A stretch of 64,000 nt of DNA from Balaenoptera acutorostrata (GCF_949987535.1 NC_080082.1:46534374-46598373); one strand, 5' to 3'. Shown: positions 22,696-34,119, counted from the stretch's first letter. The notes: generated from the sequence alone by a model not told the origin. Numbers and translations are program-made.

Positions 22696-23069
22696 CAGGA
22701 ATAAAGACGCAGATGTAGAGAATGGACTTGAGGACACGGGGAGGGGGAAGGGTAAGCTGGGACGAAGTGAGAGAGTGGCATGGACATATATACACTACCA
22801 AACGTAAAACAGATAGCTAGTGGGAAGCAGCCACATAACACAGGGAGATCAGCTCTGTGCTTTGTGACCACCTAGAGGGGTGGGATAGGGAGGGTGGGTG
22901 GGAGGGAGATGCAAGAGGGAAGAGATATAGGGATATATCTATATGTATAGCTGATTCACTTTGTTATAAAGCAGAAACTAACACACCATTGTAAAGCAAT
23001 TATACTCCAATAAAGATGTTAAAAAAAAAAAGGAGAACAAAAAAAAGTAAATTAAAAAAAAGAAAGAAA
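22696..23069 (+). mobile_element. young L1 3' end nested in old L1
   Basis: About 374 bp of a cetartiodactyl L1 3' end, finishing with a TATACTCCAATAAAGATGTT polyadenylation region and A-rich tail. The TSD is GTCATAGAAGTG at 22,684-22,695 against GTCACAGAAGTG at 23,070-23,081, one mismatch. It is 5' truncated and non-coding. Confidence 0.9.
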
Positions 23070-23735
23070 GTCACAGAAGTGGAATCAAATCACATGCATG
23101 TAACTTCTTGAGACTGGTTTCTTTTACTTGGCTCATTGCTGTTGCGATTCATCCAAATTATTGCATGTATCAATATTTGTTTCTCTTTGTTGCTGCTACA
23201 AACATTTTTATATAGGTTTTGGTGTGAAGATGGATTTTTATTTCTCTTGGGAAGACACCCAGGAGTAGGCTTGCGTGGGTCATATGATGAGTGTACGTTT
23301 ATAGGTAACGACCAAAATTTTTCTAGAGTGACTGTACCATTTTTCATTCCCATCAGCAATGCATGAGAGTTTCTGTTGCTAGACCTTGCCAGAACTTGGT
23401 ATTGATAGTATTTTTAAAATGTTATCCATTTTAATAGGTATATAATGGTATCTCATTATGGTTTTAAGTTTAAGCCATTATTTCCCTAATGGCTAATTAT
23501 GTTGAATATTTTTCACATGCTTGTTTGTCATCCTTACATCCTTCTGGTAAAGTGTCTCTTGAAGTATTTGCCCATTTTTTAATTGAGTTGTTTGTTTTCT
23601 TACAGTTGCGTTTTGAGGGTTCTTTGTATATTTAAAGGTACAAGTTCTTTGTTGTATTGAATAAGTGATTTACAAATTTTTTCCCCAGTCGATAGCTTTG
23701 TCTTTTCATTCTTATATTTTTGAGTAAAAAATTTT
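23070..23735 (-). mobile_element. old L1M, right part of the interrupted copy
   Basis: Continuation of the antisense old L1, with landmarks GTGACTGTACCATTTTTCAT, GGTATCTCATTATGGTTTTA and GTATTTGCCCATTTTTTAAT. Joined to the left part, it covers the end of ORF2 and the 3'UTR; many stops. Confidence 0.85.
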
Positions 23736-23896
23736 AAATTGTGATCCTGGAGACCATCTTTAAAGTCATTCCCATCTCCCCACTAATATGCACTTATTGA
23801 GCACCTGTGGCAAGCAGATTCCTGCTAGGCATTGGGCTGCAGAAGACTGATGGAATTTAGTGCTTAAAGAATCATCTGATGAAATCACTGCCCTTC
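23736..23896. other. unique DNA with a repeat-like fragment
   Basis: A CACTTATTGAGCACC segment near 23,790 may be another piece of the ATTTATTGAGCAC-type repeat. Confidence 0.3.
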
Positions 23897-23931
23897 CCGC
23901 CCCACCCCCCCGGGGCGGGGGGGTCTGTCCA
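23897..23931. repeat. GC-only inverted repeat
   Basis: CCCGCCCC is followed by an A, a C run and GGGGCGGGGGGG. The two arms can pair into a short, very stable hairpin, and the G run could form a quadruplex. It is isolated in ordinary DNA. Confidence 0.75.
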
Positions 23932-25549
23932 GTTTAGTCCCTGAGCCCTGAGAGGGGCTCGGGACTTCCTCAGAATCTGTACCCTCAACTCTGCTCGGTT
24001 CCAACTGGTCCATTAGAATTATGCCCAAGCATCCCCATCTTACCCACACTTGCAAAAGCTGTTTCCTCCACCTAAGTGTAGTCTTCCCTCCTCCCCACCT
24101 AGGTCAACCTTGTCTGCCCTTCCAAGCCCAGCCTGGAAAATCCACCAGGCCCAAAACCTTCTCTGATCCAAAACTTCTGTTTCTTTGTCTGTTGCCTGCT
24201 TTGAGTATGTCGGCTTTTCTGCCAGCTGATTGGGTTTTGAGGATTAAATCACCTATATGAAACTTTTAGAAATGCCCAGCACAGAGCCTATTAGAAAATA
24301 TGTTTTCCATGCAAGTTGCTGCAAAACCAGACAAGCCCCCAAACCCTGAGAGCCCCTCATTTTAAGGTACCCTCCCATCTTTCCTTAGAAGCCAGGGTCT
24401 GACAGAGGGCTCCGCAAGATGCCTTCAATGACAGCAAACTGGTCCATGTGTAGCCACCTCAGGCAAAACCACAGCACTGTCCCATGAACCTACTGGAACT
24501 AGCATCTTCAGCCAAAGGGCAGCACTAAGGGTGGGATTTCAGGTGCCTCGGCAAGCCAGTAGAAGAATTTCTGAGTAGGGGGCTTCTGGTTGTTCCAGTG
24601 TCCTGCCACAAATGGTAAGCAGGCCTGGCTGTGAGTCTCCCAGAGTGCCCTAAGTTTCCTTTTCTAGGATGAGGACAAATAAAAAGCAAACCCCATACTG
24701 GAGTCCCATTCAGCAGGCCCTGTTCCCAAATGTCGATTCCTAATACGCAACAGCTGCTGCTGCGCTTTCTTCTGGGCGAGTGATTCATGTCTTTGCTCAA
24801 AAAAGATAAGCAGAACAAATGTTTACTTAGATGGATAACAGAGGGACAATTGGAAAACAGAGACTGGCAACTGGAAATATTTTGCTGCGATTTGATCCAT
24901 GACAATGAATCTGAATTAGTCATATGGTGCTAACTGGCTGGGCTTTCTTGGGTCCAGAGGCAGAGTGGGACAGAAGGCAGCTCCCCTTCCTGGAAGAGGA
25001 GTGCCAGTGACGAAAGGGCACGTGAAGAGGAAGCCATAAAGTTTGCTCAGAGCATGTCAGAGCTGCTCCTTCCCCCCCAGATGACTCTCCCTGACCTTAC
25101 TTGGTACCCGATCCTGTCCCCTCGCCCAGAGGAGCCATAGAGAGAAGAGGGGCAGAGAAGGGAAAACTCTGCACACGCATGTCTGGTGCCTCTAAAATCC
25201 ATGAACATCTTCTTACACGTTCAGAAATTAAAGAAAACATTTAACTTTCTGTGTGTATGCATGAGAAAAAAGCTTTAAAAAAATCCAAACACCCACTGTA
25301 ATGGATTTGAATCTTTGGGACAGTGGTACCTATATTGACTCACCTAAGGAGGAAACATGTACCTTGAATGTGGAAACCTAAATGTGGGGCTGTAGAAGAG
25401 GATTTTTAGTCTAATTAGGTTTACATAATTTAAAATCTTGCATCCTATTTTATGCCTATACACTATGTACAGTTGTCCTCAAATACATTATTTAGTAGAG
25501 AGATCATAAATATTTCTATAAGAAGGGAGAAAAGTCAGAGATGTAATTC
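23932..25549. other. unique DNA
   Basis: No gene or clear transposon recognised. Confidence 0.4.
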
Positions 25550-25572
25550 CATTTTTTTTTTTTTTTTTTTTT
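25550..25572. repeat. poly(T) tract
   Basis: Uninterrupted run of about 22 T. No SINE body is attached on either side. Confidence 0.85.
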
Positions 25573-27341
25573 GGTCCCAAAGAGAAAAATACTATGTTTT
25601 GTGAAAAACTTCTTAAAGAATCGGGGAGAAAAGCTCAGGGAAAACCCCACACTCGGGTCCCTTCTCACCTCAGGTCAGAACATCTGCTGTTAGTGCTAAT
25701 GAGTCTGGAAGGATAATTAAAGTCATAGGGAAGGTGTACTTTCTCAGAGCAGCAACGCTGTGCTGAGCAGGGGACGGGGCTGTTTTAACAGCAAACATGA
25801 GCGTGGAGGGCGGAGAAGATGAGGAGAACCTCATCTTCACAGGTGGGTTTTTCTAAGCATGTGATGAAGTGTATAAACTGGGTGACATGCTCCCCTCCTG
25901 CTGTCCACAAGCACTTCCGGTGGGAGGCTCTCTGGGGCTGAAGCGGAGGCTGGGGGAGGTGGGGTTGGACCTGGGAGCCCATGAGTGTGTGTTCTTCTGT
26001 AATGGAGTGGACAGCTGTCGGTTTTGATGGCCCAACTCTTTTCCCTCCTTCTTCTACTGACAGCACTTTGGTTTTCCTTGGAGGAAAGTGCTCCTCCCAT
26101 ATTCTCAGTCCGTGATGGTGATTTTGGGTGATTAGAAACTGCGTCCCCCTCCCCCTCCACTGGCCCCAGTTCCAGGGAGAACCTGTGGTCCAGCCTGAAT
26201 CAGTGAGCTGCCTGCAGCCAGTCTCCTGAGGCTGGTACTGTGTGGTTCTGTGGCCCCATCTGGCCAGCTGAGAGTTGGATGCAGGACTTATGCCTGAATC
26301 TCCAGGGATGAGAAGCAGCTTTTCTGCCCAGTCGCTGAAAAGAAGGTGTGATCTTGGGGCCGCTGATGGGCATTCGTTTGCCTCATGTCCAGGCATGCTG
26401 CGAACGAGTTCCCAGGACAGAGTTTAAGCCCCTGGTTAGAACACCCTTAGACCTCTCACTGACTCATGCCTAATCCACGTGGATGCTTTTGTCTGTCTGT
26501 TTTTTATTGCCCTTGCAACAGTGAGAGTCACGTACACCCATCTTGGCCCATGGCAGAGCGGGAGGAAGGGTGTGAAGATGAGGGCCAGATTTAGGTTCCA
26601 CTTGGGGACCCTGGGCCCTCCTGAGGGAAAGCGCAGGGTCCCAGTGCAGAAGCCCCTCCATAGCTTCCCCGATGTGTCCAGCGCCTGCCTCCAGAGGTGG
26701 GGAGGCACTGTGCGGCCTCCTGAGACCAGGAGCCATGGGCGGCGCTCACCATGGCCAGGCTCTTCCTCCACGTCCCACAGTTTGCCTCCTGGGACAGGGA
26801 GCCGTCGATCAGAGCTCTCGGGAGCCGCTCTCCAGGCTCACTCCGAGCCCTCCTCTGTCTGCCACGAGCTGGCTTGAACTGCTCAAGGCAGAGACCAGTT
26901 TCTCCAGCTAAATGCTCCCAGTTCCTCCCACTGTGTCCATGGCTGTGGTCCAAGGACCTCCTGCCAGTGGGGCCTCAGTGCTCTCAGGCCAGTGTTCTCT
27001 TAACACGTCCACTCAGAACTGATGCAGCTCAACTGGCCTGCTCAGAAGTGAAAGATGGGGCTTGTATCTGGGCCACCCAAGAGGCCAGAGGTAGTTAAAA
27101 CACCACTTCTCACAGTTCCTGGAGAAACAACCAGAGTTATCCCTACCAGACCTAAATTCCCTGCGTGCTCTTGGTCCCAAAAACTCAGGACCCTCTCTCC
27201 CTCCCTCCTGGGCATTTGTTCTCCCTCCTGCTGGAGCTCTCTGTCTTCCCTGGGTTAGTTCCTGCCCATCCTTTTTTTTTGGATCTCAGTTTGAATGGCT
27301 CTTCCCTGCCCCCAAATTGGGCCAGACCACTCTGCTATAAG
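25573..27341. other. unique DNA, moderately GC-rich from 26.5 kb
   Basis: Apart from the doubtful frame above, nothing is recognised. Several overlapping frames at 26,436-27,098 on both strands reflect local GC content. Confidence 0.4.
25785..26396 (-). other. 203-codon open frame, doubtful
   Basis: This is the longest open frame in the window. The predicted protein has no recognised domain, signal peptide or membrane segment and is rich in Pro, Gln, His and Ser. No promoter, splice site or poly(A) signal frames it. Length alone is weak evidence in a 64-kb mammalian window, so it is most likely a chance frame. Confidence 0.12.
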
Positions 27342-27342
27342 T

Positions 27343-27365
27343 CTTCATTCATTCATTCATTCATT
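27343..27365. repeat. (ATTC)n microsatellite
   Basis: About five ATTC units. Confidence 0.9.
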
Positions 27366-27570
27366 ATGTTGGGGTGTTTGTGTTTTTAAACAGCATGTGT
27401 TACTTTTCCTGAACAGGCTGCACCCAGCTGTTCTCATATGAGCTCACAGTTATCTGACTGTCTGTCACCCTCTGTAGCTCATAAGGACAGGCCTGTGTCC
27501 CTTGCGCAGCACTGTGTTAAGAGAAGCTAGTATATTTATGGTGGGCTCTCAGTGAGTATGTGAATGCATT
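27366..27570. other. unique or L2-like DNA
   Basis: A TAGCTCATAAGGACAGGCCT segment and a following GTGAGTATGTGAATGCATTT-like end resemble the 3' end of an L2 or MIR3 element interrupted by the CHR insertion. Low certainty. Confidence 0.3.
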
Positions 27571-27585
27571 TGTCCTTTACTTCTT

Positions 27586-27929
27586 TTTTTTTTTTTTCTG
27601 AAGTTTCAGCGATGCCTCCTGCTCTTTTTTTTTTTTTTTAATTTATTTAATTAATTAATTTTTTTTTGGCTGTGTTGGGTCTTCGTTTCTGTGCAAGGGC
27701 TTTCTCTAGTTGTGGCAAGCGGGGGCCACTCTTCATCGTGGTGCGCGGGCCTCTCACTGTCGTGGCCTCTCTTGTTGGGAGCACAGGCTCCAGACGCACA
27801 GGCTCAGTAGTTGTGGCTCACGGGCCTAGTTGTTACGCAGCATGTGGGCTCTTCCTAGACCAGGGCTTGAACCCGTGTCCCCTGCACTGGCAGGCAGATT
27901 CTCAACCACTGTGCCACCACGGAAGCCCC
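27586..27929 (-). mobile_element. CHR-type SINE with bipartite tail
   Basis: Full-length copy with a perfect 15-bp TSD, TGTCCTTTACTTCTT, at 27,571-27,585 and 27,930-27,944. Between the TSD and the SINE body lie one T tract, about 27 bp of non-SINE DNA (27,598-27,624) and a second T tract. That layout fits a 3' transduction or read-through transcript. Confidence 0.95.
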
Positions 27930-27944
27930 TGTCCTTTACTTCTT

Positions 27945-28488
27945 ATATGCAGTTTTCTATCTTGTCATTCTTGCCAAGTCTTGACCTCCCTACCCTCAAA
28001 TATGTGACCACAACTCACATTTCCCTAAAACCCATTCTCAGGTGACCTCAAAAGAGGGGAGGATGGATCAGGAATTATCTGGAACAGGCAGAGCAATGAA
28101 AAGCCAATGATTCAGGCAGAGGAAGGTCTGGTTTGGGAAGGTGTGGTATTCGGGTAGGTCTCAGAATTGCTAAGCTCTTGGAAACAGAGGGCAGCGGACA
28201 GGGATGGGTGACAACTTCAGGCTGTCACCTTGTAACCTTGCAACTGAGGGGTATGCAGGATTCTGGCTATAGTCAGGGGCATTGGTGCTGGGGTTCACTC
28301 TGCAGCGTGCCCATCACCCTGATGGCTCCATGGGCCACTGATGAGTGTGATTCATACCAGGAGAGGTGATACTGCTTTTACTAGGAAGCGCAAATGTAAA
28401 ATGAACAGACGTCCAGGAGGCCTGGGAGGTTTTGAAGTGTCTGTGCCATAAAACTATATCAAATATATAGTCTGGGTTAACAATATAG
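27945..28488. other. unique DNA
   Basis: No recognised feature. Confidence 0.4.
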
Positions 28489-28545
28489 CGTGTGTGCGTG
28501 TGTGCGTGTGTGCGTGTGTGTGTGTGTGCGTGTGTGCGTGTGTGC

Positions 28546-28591
<46 letters not shown>
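28489..28591. repeat. compound microsatellite (GTGTGC)n(TG)n(AG)n
   Basis: About 100 bp: interspersed GTGTGC units, then a pure TG run, then about fifteen AG units. Alternating purine-pyrimidine DNA like this can form Z-DNA, and the AG part can form a triplex. Confidence 0.95.
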
Positions 28592-28959
28592 ATCTCATTA
28601 AATATTTGGAATGACTGCATTTCAGAGGCCTCTGACCATGGCCTTGCATGCTGTCTCCTGGGTGTGAGTATACTAACCTGCGAGGCTGAGTTGAGAGCTA
28701 GCGGCTGGAAGGCTGGGAGCTGGGCCAGAGTTCATCTGCAGGTCCCTGGCTGGCCCATCGCTCCAGCTCTCCTGGTTGTGTCATCAGAGAAACAAACAGC
28801 ATCCTGCCTTCTCCCACAGTGGACTATATATTCCAAAAGAACCAATCCAGTTGCAGATCAGAGAATGAGCAGTTTCTGTGGGTCTTTCTGCTGCCCCAGG
28901 TCCGGGGTTCCCTGGTCAGCCACTATACACCTAACCTAGGGTTTTAAACAACATTTGTT
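28592..28959. other. unique DNA
   Basis: No recognised feature. Confidence 0.4.
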
Positions 28960-29347
28960 TACCTTTCCCTAAGTATGTAAAGTAATACATAATCATAATA
29001 GGTAACTTGGAAAAAAAAATTTATTATAATATCATTGTAATTCCTCCACACGGAGAAAATATATTGGTGCATTTGCATCTAGTTTTTCCTTTTTTTTTCT
29101 TTGAATTTGTCCACACTGCATGGCTTGCCCAATCTTAGTTCCCCGGCCAGGGACCAAACCCGGGCCCCAGTAGTGAAAGCGCTGAGTCCTAACCACTTGT
29201 CCGCCAGGGAATTCACTGCATCTAGTTTTTCATTAATAAATATTTTGTAACAAAACTATGACCTCATTATTTATTTATTTCCATATCTTGCTTAACAATA
29301 TGTCAAGAATATTTTATCATCATCATTATTACTCTCTGAAAGCACAC
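28960..29347 (-). mobile_element. old L1-like DNA hosting a SINE
   Basis: AT-rich antisense L1-like sequence on both sides of the short SINE at 29,089-29,216. It leads into the ACTGGTTGCATAATATTCCA landmark at 29,353. Confidence 0.5.
29089..29216 (-). mobile_element. short tRNA-Glu SINE of the CHR group
   Basis: About 128 bp. On the minus strand the head is AATTCCCTGGCGGACAAGTG, followed by a GGTTAGGACTCAGCGCTTTC segment. A perfect 15-bp TSD, TGCATCTAGTTTTTC, lies at 29,074-29,088 and 29,217-29,231. It is a shorter subfamily than the 340-bp copies. Confidence 0.9.
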
Positions 29348-29400
29348 TTTTTACTGGTTGCATAATATTCCACTACTTGGCTATACTATTTATTTATTTA

Positions 29401-29781
29401 AATTTTTTTCTTCCAGGCTACGTTTATTTATTTATTTATTTATTTTTGATAATTTATATTGGAGTATAGTTGATTTACAAGGTTGTGTTTGTTTCAGGTA
29501 TACAACAAAGTGATTCAGTTATATATATACATATAACCATTCTTTTTCAGATTCTTTTCCCATGTAGATTATTACAGAATATTGAGTAAAGTTCCCTGTG
29601 CTATACAGTAGGTCCGTGTTAGTTATCTATTTTATATATAGTAGTGTGTACATCTTAATCCCAATCTCCTAATTTATCACTTCTCCCTATGTTTCACTTT
29701 TGGTAACCGTAAGTTTGATTTCAAGATCTATGAGTCTGTTTCTATTTTGTAAACAAGTTCATTTGTATCACTTTTTATCCA
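29401..29781 (-). mobile_element. L1 3' end flanked by a very long duplication
   Basis: Antisense cetartiodactyl L1 3' end: a TTTA-rich tail, GGAGTATAGTTGATTTACAA, then AGTTCCCTGTGCTATACAGT and a TCTGTTTCTATTTTGTAAAC segment. Similar 53-bp segments flank it at 29,348-29,400 and 29,782-29,834, far longer than usual L1 TSDs. Confidence 0.85.
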
Positions 29782-29960
29782 TTTTTACTGGTTGAATTGT
29801 ATTCCACTATTTGGGTATACTACTATTTATTTAATCAGTCTTCCATCACTGGATATTTAAGGGGTTTCAATTATTTTCCAATAAAAAGTAGAAACAAATG
29901 AACACTCCTGTATATGGATTTTTGTGAGTGTCTCTGATTATTTTCTTAGGAAAACCTCAA
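29782..29960 (-). mobile_element. old L1-like continuation
   Basis: Resumes the antisense old L1 text after the younger L1: TATTCCACTATTTGGGTATA, then CAGTCTTCCATCACTGGATA. Confidence 0.55.
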
Positions 29961-29997
29961 GACCTTTGTGGGACCAACTGGGAAAGACTCTTTCTCC

Positions 29998-30260
29998 TGC
30001 TCAGGCCACTTGACTGGTAGGGTGTTAGCCCGGAGCAGCTGGAGGCCCTGTTGGCTGCTTTCTGGAGGATGAGGCCACTAGGAAAGTATAAAAGAGGAGG
30101 GGAGAGACATGGCTTCCTGATGATGTCATTCAAACACCTGGACCCAGCTGTACCTGGATTTGCAGTTCTTTTGCCTACAATGCATTTTATCTAATTCAAT
30201 TTGAGCCGGTATCTTTCACTAAACTCTTGTCAAACTCAGGGATGAAGTGCACAGTACTAG
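29998..30260 (+). repeat. possible old LTR fragment
   Basis: GGCTTCCTGATGATGTCATT followed by a CCTGGACCCAGCTGTACCTG segment and an AATTTGAGCC segment resembles the 3' part of an old mammalian LTR. Family not assigned. Confidence 0.3.
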
Positions 30261-32456
30261 GGCTAGAAGCTGTGCTTGAACTTCTACGATAGCAGGTGAC
30301 CATCCAGCCTCTGAAGATCTGATGAGACTCTTCCTGTGGTGCCTTCAGACTCACTACATTTGAAGTCAGCCCATTTCCTTGCTGAAAATTCTGAACGTTA
30401 GAAAGTTCCCTCTCATAGTAGCTAAAATGTGTTTTCCTATACGTTTTATTCCTGGATGAAGGTTGGAGAATGCCAGCATCCTTATTGAGGACGCCAGGGC
30501 TAGTACCTAACTCCCTCCAAAATGCCAGTGATGGGTGAAGTTAACCCATATCACAGGGCTGGAACTCATGTACCACCAGAACTGACACGCAAAGCCTCGC
30601 GTTCATACTTGAAGCAGCATTAATTCCCAAACCTCTCGTCCTCGGTTTCCCCTCCTTCAGTCTGGGCGGGAGAGAGGGCTTATTCAGCATGAAGCTGTCT
30701 TATCCACAGTTTAGCAAATGTCTGTGGAGTCTGTAAAGTGGTTTCTATCATAATAAAAATATTTTAACTTATAACCTCGGAAAGAGACAGGCATGGGAGT
30801 CTTTATGAAGCACAGAAATCCAGATGAGTATAATTTGAAAGTAATTTGAATCGTGATGAGTAATTTTAATGTAAACAGGCAGGAGGAAAAATTTGCTGGA
30901 TTCTGATATTGTACACACCCCAAATACATATCTTTCGATGGAAATATTAACGTCAAGGGAATCCAAGATGGTGCAGACGTCAGTGGCATAAAAGAGAAAG
31001 GATGTTTTCTGTGGCTGTAGGTTGGGGATTTCAGCAGGAAAAGAAAGGAATCATCATGCTATATGGCCCATGGTCATTGCAGATCTAGCTTCTGAATGGA
31101 AACCAGGGGCAAAATGTAGCCATTTGAGAATGTTGACTGGTTCTTATGAGGCCTGACAGAAAGATGAGATGGGATAGAGAGGTACAGGTATCCCCAAATA
31201 TCAGGTACCTGATACCCCTCTCCACCTAACATCTGCACTTATATTTACCCAGTGCATCTATCCCATTTGTCCCACTCTTTGTCCTCACTCACATTTATTT
31301 GAAAGGAACCTTTACATTATTACAGCAGATGTAAGACCACAATCACTTGCCTTGAATAAAATGAAAACAAGAGAGTGTCACTAAAAGCTAGCCTGATGCT
31401 TTTGCATGCCCAGCGCTCTGAGCCTCAGGTCTATTCCCTTTTTGTTGAAAAAGATGAGCAAAATGTGAGAAAGATGTTTAAGGTGTCCTGACACCAAACT
31501 GAGTCTTTGACTTTGTTGTAATCAGAGTGATTTAAGAAAAAAAAAAGTTAAATAAAACATGGGCAAATTTCTCATTGTGGTGTCTACTGTTATTTCATGG
31601 GTTGTCCATGTGCTACTTCAAACCTTTTCAACTACTCCTATTACTAAGTACCCCTATCGATGGAGTCCAGGTCCCTCATTGAACAGATGGGATGCTGAGG
31701 ACCAGAGAAGGGAGGAAGCCTTTCTGTGGTTCCAATAGCCCCCTAACTCCCAGTTCCAGCTTCTCTCTTGTTTCCATCCCTATTTCTGTGATTCACCACA
31801 CCAGCTCTTAAATGAATGTTGAGGGAATACTGCATGTCCGGGGCAAACTGGGGCAAATGTTTAACTCTCCTGGAAGAAGAAGCAACGTGAGGGTGGTCTC
31901 TCTGCATAGGACACACGGCCAGAAGCCTGCAGTGCTAGGCTGCTGGCGGGACTCAGGCCTCATCTCAAAGACAAGGACACTCAGCTCGAAGGACAATCTT
32001 TGTTGGCTCGAAGTTTGGCTTCTAGAGTGGCAGCTGCTTCTACCAAAGCACGTGCTGTGAATCCAGAATTTTCAGAAGTAATCGCCAACCCTCAAAAAAG
32101 ACATGATTACACCAGAACTTCTCCGTGTGTTCACACTCTGTTCACTTAGTGTCTTGCTGCAATTTCCTCTGCACTGCATGTTCATGAGACGGCTTTTGCC
32201 TTGGAACATCCGCACATGCAAACAGATCCTGACTGATGTCCAGTTGGGCTCCTCCCCAAATGGGGCCAGATCATTGTGTGTTGTTTATTTCTCCTTCATT
32301 TAAAAAATCATGCCTATTGCTTAAGCAGAGAGCACACTTTCAGGTTCAGTGGCAGGTCCGTGGAAAGCTGGAAAGCTTCATTATTTCTACCTCAGGGGGT
32401 TTCATCAGTGTCTATCATAGGTGGCCTTGGAACAAGACCTTTGTTTCAGAGGCTAA
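30261..32456. other. unique DNA, about 2.2 kb
   Basis: No gene or clear repeat. The segment 30,690-31,000 is AT-rich and repeat-free, and could include constrained sequence. Confidence 0.4.
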
Positions 32457-32540
32457 TTGAAAATGCAGCTTCCTGGGCCTTCCCCAGAATTACAGAATCT
32501 GAAGTTTGAGACCCTTGTAGTCCACATTTTAAAATAGGGC
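32457..32540 (+). mobile_element. possible MER5-like hAT fragment
   Basis: ATGCAGCTTCCTGGGCCTTC, CCCAGAATTACAGAATCTGA and CCACATTTTAA resemble the inner part of MER5-type nonautonomous hAT elements. No termini or TSD remain. Confidence 0.4.
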
Positions 32541-32789
32541 TTAGAGTCCTGTTCGCCCTAAGCCAATGGGTAGATGTCCTTGCAGGGCAAATATTCATTC
32601 TCCACCTGGACGTGCTTCAATATGTGGTTCGCAATCCCTTCCAGCCCTGGGACTGTGCACTTCGTTCTGTAGTTGACACTAGTTTTGGTGGCGGGTAAAA
32701 AACAGTTAAACTGGATTAGATGAAATGTAGACAAAGGGACTGCAAGTTCAGGTACAGCTGAATCCAGGTGTTCAATCTATTACCAGCCA
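32541..32789. other. unique DNA
   Basis: No recognised feature. Confidence 0.35.
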
Positions 32790-32905
32790 ATCAGTCAATG
32801 GGTTTTCACTGAGCACCTGCTGAGTGCTAAGTCCTGTGCAGGTCTCTGCTGAGAGGGAGGAGGTCCGTACCTTCAGGAGCCTTTTGGTTTGTTGGGAAGG
32901 CAAGG
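32790..32905 (+). repeat. ancient interspersed repeat, ATTTATTGAGCAC type
   Basis: CAATGGGTTTTCACTGAGCA, then CTGCTGAGTGCTAAGTCCTG and a CCTTCAGGAGCC-like segment. Another short piece follows at 33,060-33,155. Confidence 0.45.
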
Positions 32906-33315
32906 CACATGTTTGAAGAGGCTTATCCAACATGAGGCAAATAATAATACAAGAAGACGCTCGCAGATATCTGCCATCCACAGGGCAGACCCTGTCCTGT
33001 TCATTTACTAACTCACATACCATTACTGCCTACTTGTGCTGGTAACTCAAAAATAATTCTTTATATTCATTTTTCGGTACTGTGCTGAGTTTGGGGCATA
33101 CACGGATGCATAGCACATAGCCTTGACCCTCCAGGAGCTCACATTTGACTGGAGCACGTGACCCTTGGAAGAGACCCGGGGAGCTAGACAGGTCTGACTG
33201 TGACGCCATGCTCTGGAGCTTGGGGACCCAGAGCCCCCAGCTAGTGACTCTGGGATCTGGTGTCCTAAGCCGCGGTTCTGTTGCGACCTCTTGTGAAGAA
33301 GTCCTGTCTTATATG

Positions 33316-33770
33316 GCATATCAGTTTCCCGTGTCTGCTGTAACAAATTGCCAAAAACTTGGTGATTTAAAACAACAGACATTCCCTCACAGTTCTGGAG
33401 GCCAGAGGTCTGAAATCGGTATCACTGGGCCCAAATCAAGGTGCCAGGATGGTCTTGCTCCAGCAGGAAGCTCTGGGGGAGAACCCATTCCTTGCCTCTT
33501 CCGTCTTCTGGTGGCAGCTAGCATTCTTTGGCTTGTGGATGCATTCCTCCAGTTTTCAAAGCCAGCGTCTTCAAACCTCTGTCCGTTCCATCTTCACATT
33601 ACCTTCTCTTCCGTGTGTGTCAAATTTCCCTCTGCCTCCCTCTCCTAAGGTCCCTTGTGATTGCCTTTGGGGCCACCAAGATAATCAAACCATCTCAAGA
33701 TCCTTCACTTAATCACATCTGCAAATTACATCCTTATGGGGTGACATTCATAGTTCCAGGGATTAGGACC
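33316..33770 (-). mobile_element. MLT1-type LTR, left part of interrupted copy
   Basis: On the plus strand it reads GTCTGCTGTAACAAATTGCC, ACAGTTCTGGAGGCCAGAGG, then AATCACATCTGCAAATTACA and a GGGATTAGGAC end. This is the reverse complement of an ERVL-MaLR (MLT1) LTR. A younger LTR interrupts it, and it resumes at 34,120-34,156. Confidence 0.75.
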
Positions 33771-34119
33771 TGCTATGGTCCGAATATGCAAACCCATATG
33801 TTGAAATCTTAACCCTCAAGGACGGTGGCCTTAGGAGGTGGGGCCTTTGGGAGGAACTTAAGTCATGAGGATGAAATCCTCAAGAGTGGGATTAGTACCT
33901 TATAAAATAGGCTCCAGAGAGATCCCTCTCCCCTTCCATCTGTGTGGACACAGTGAGGTGATGATTCTGAACCAGGAAGAAGACTTTCACCAGAAGCCGG
34001 CCGTGCAGGCACCTTGATCTTGGACTCCCAGCCTCCAGAACAGTGAGAAACAAATTTCTATTTTCTTAAACTACCCAGGATGTGATATTTTGTTATACCA
34101 GTCTGAATGGCCTAAGACA
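33771..34119 (+). mobile_element. MLT1A-like solo LTR
   Basis: A complete 349-bp solo LTR with TG...CA ends, starting TGCTATGGTCCGAATATGC and ending GGCCTAAGACA. It includes GGTGGGGCCTTTGGGAGG, a TATAAAATAGGCTCCAGAG promoter-like segment and the AACAGTGAGAAACAAATTTC poly(A) region. No internal retroviral sequence is attached. Confidence 0.85.

Noticed and set aside
25785..26396. 203-codon minus-strand open frame, the longest in the window
   Set aside because: No recognised domain, no promoter, splice or poly(A) context, and a Pro/Gln/His/Ser-rich composition. Chance frames of this length are expected in 64 kb on two strands. I list it only as a doubtful feature.
28314..28939. Frames with HTHT or CVCV repeats near 28.5 kb
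   Set aside because: Translations of the compound microsatellite.
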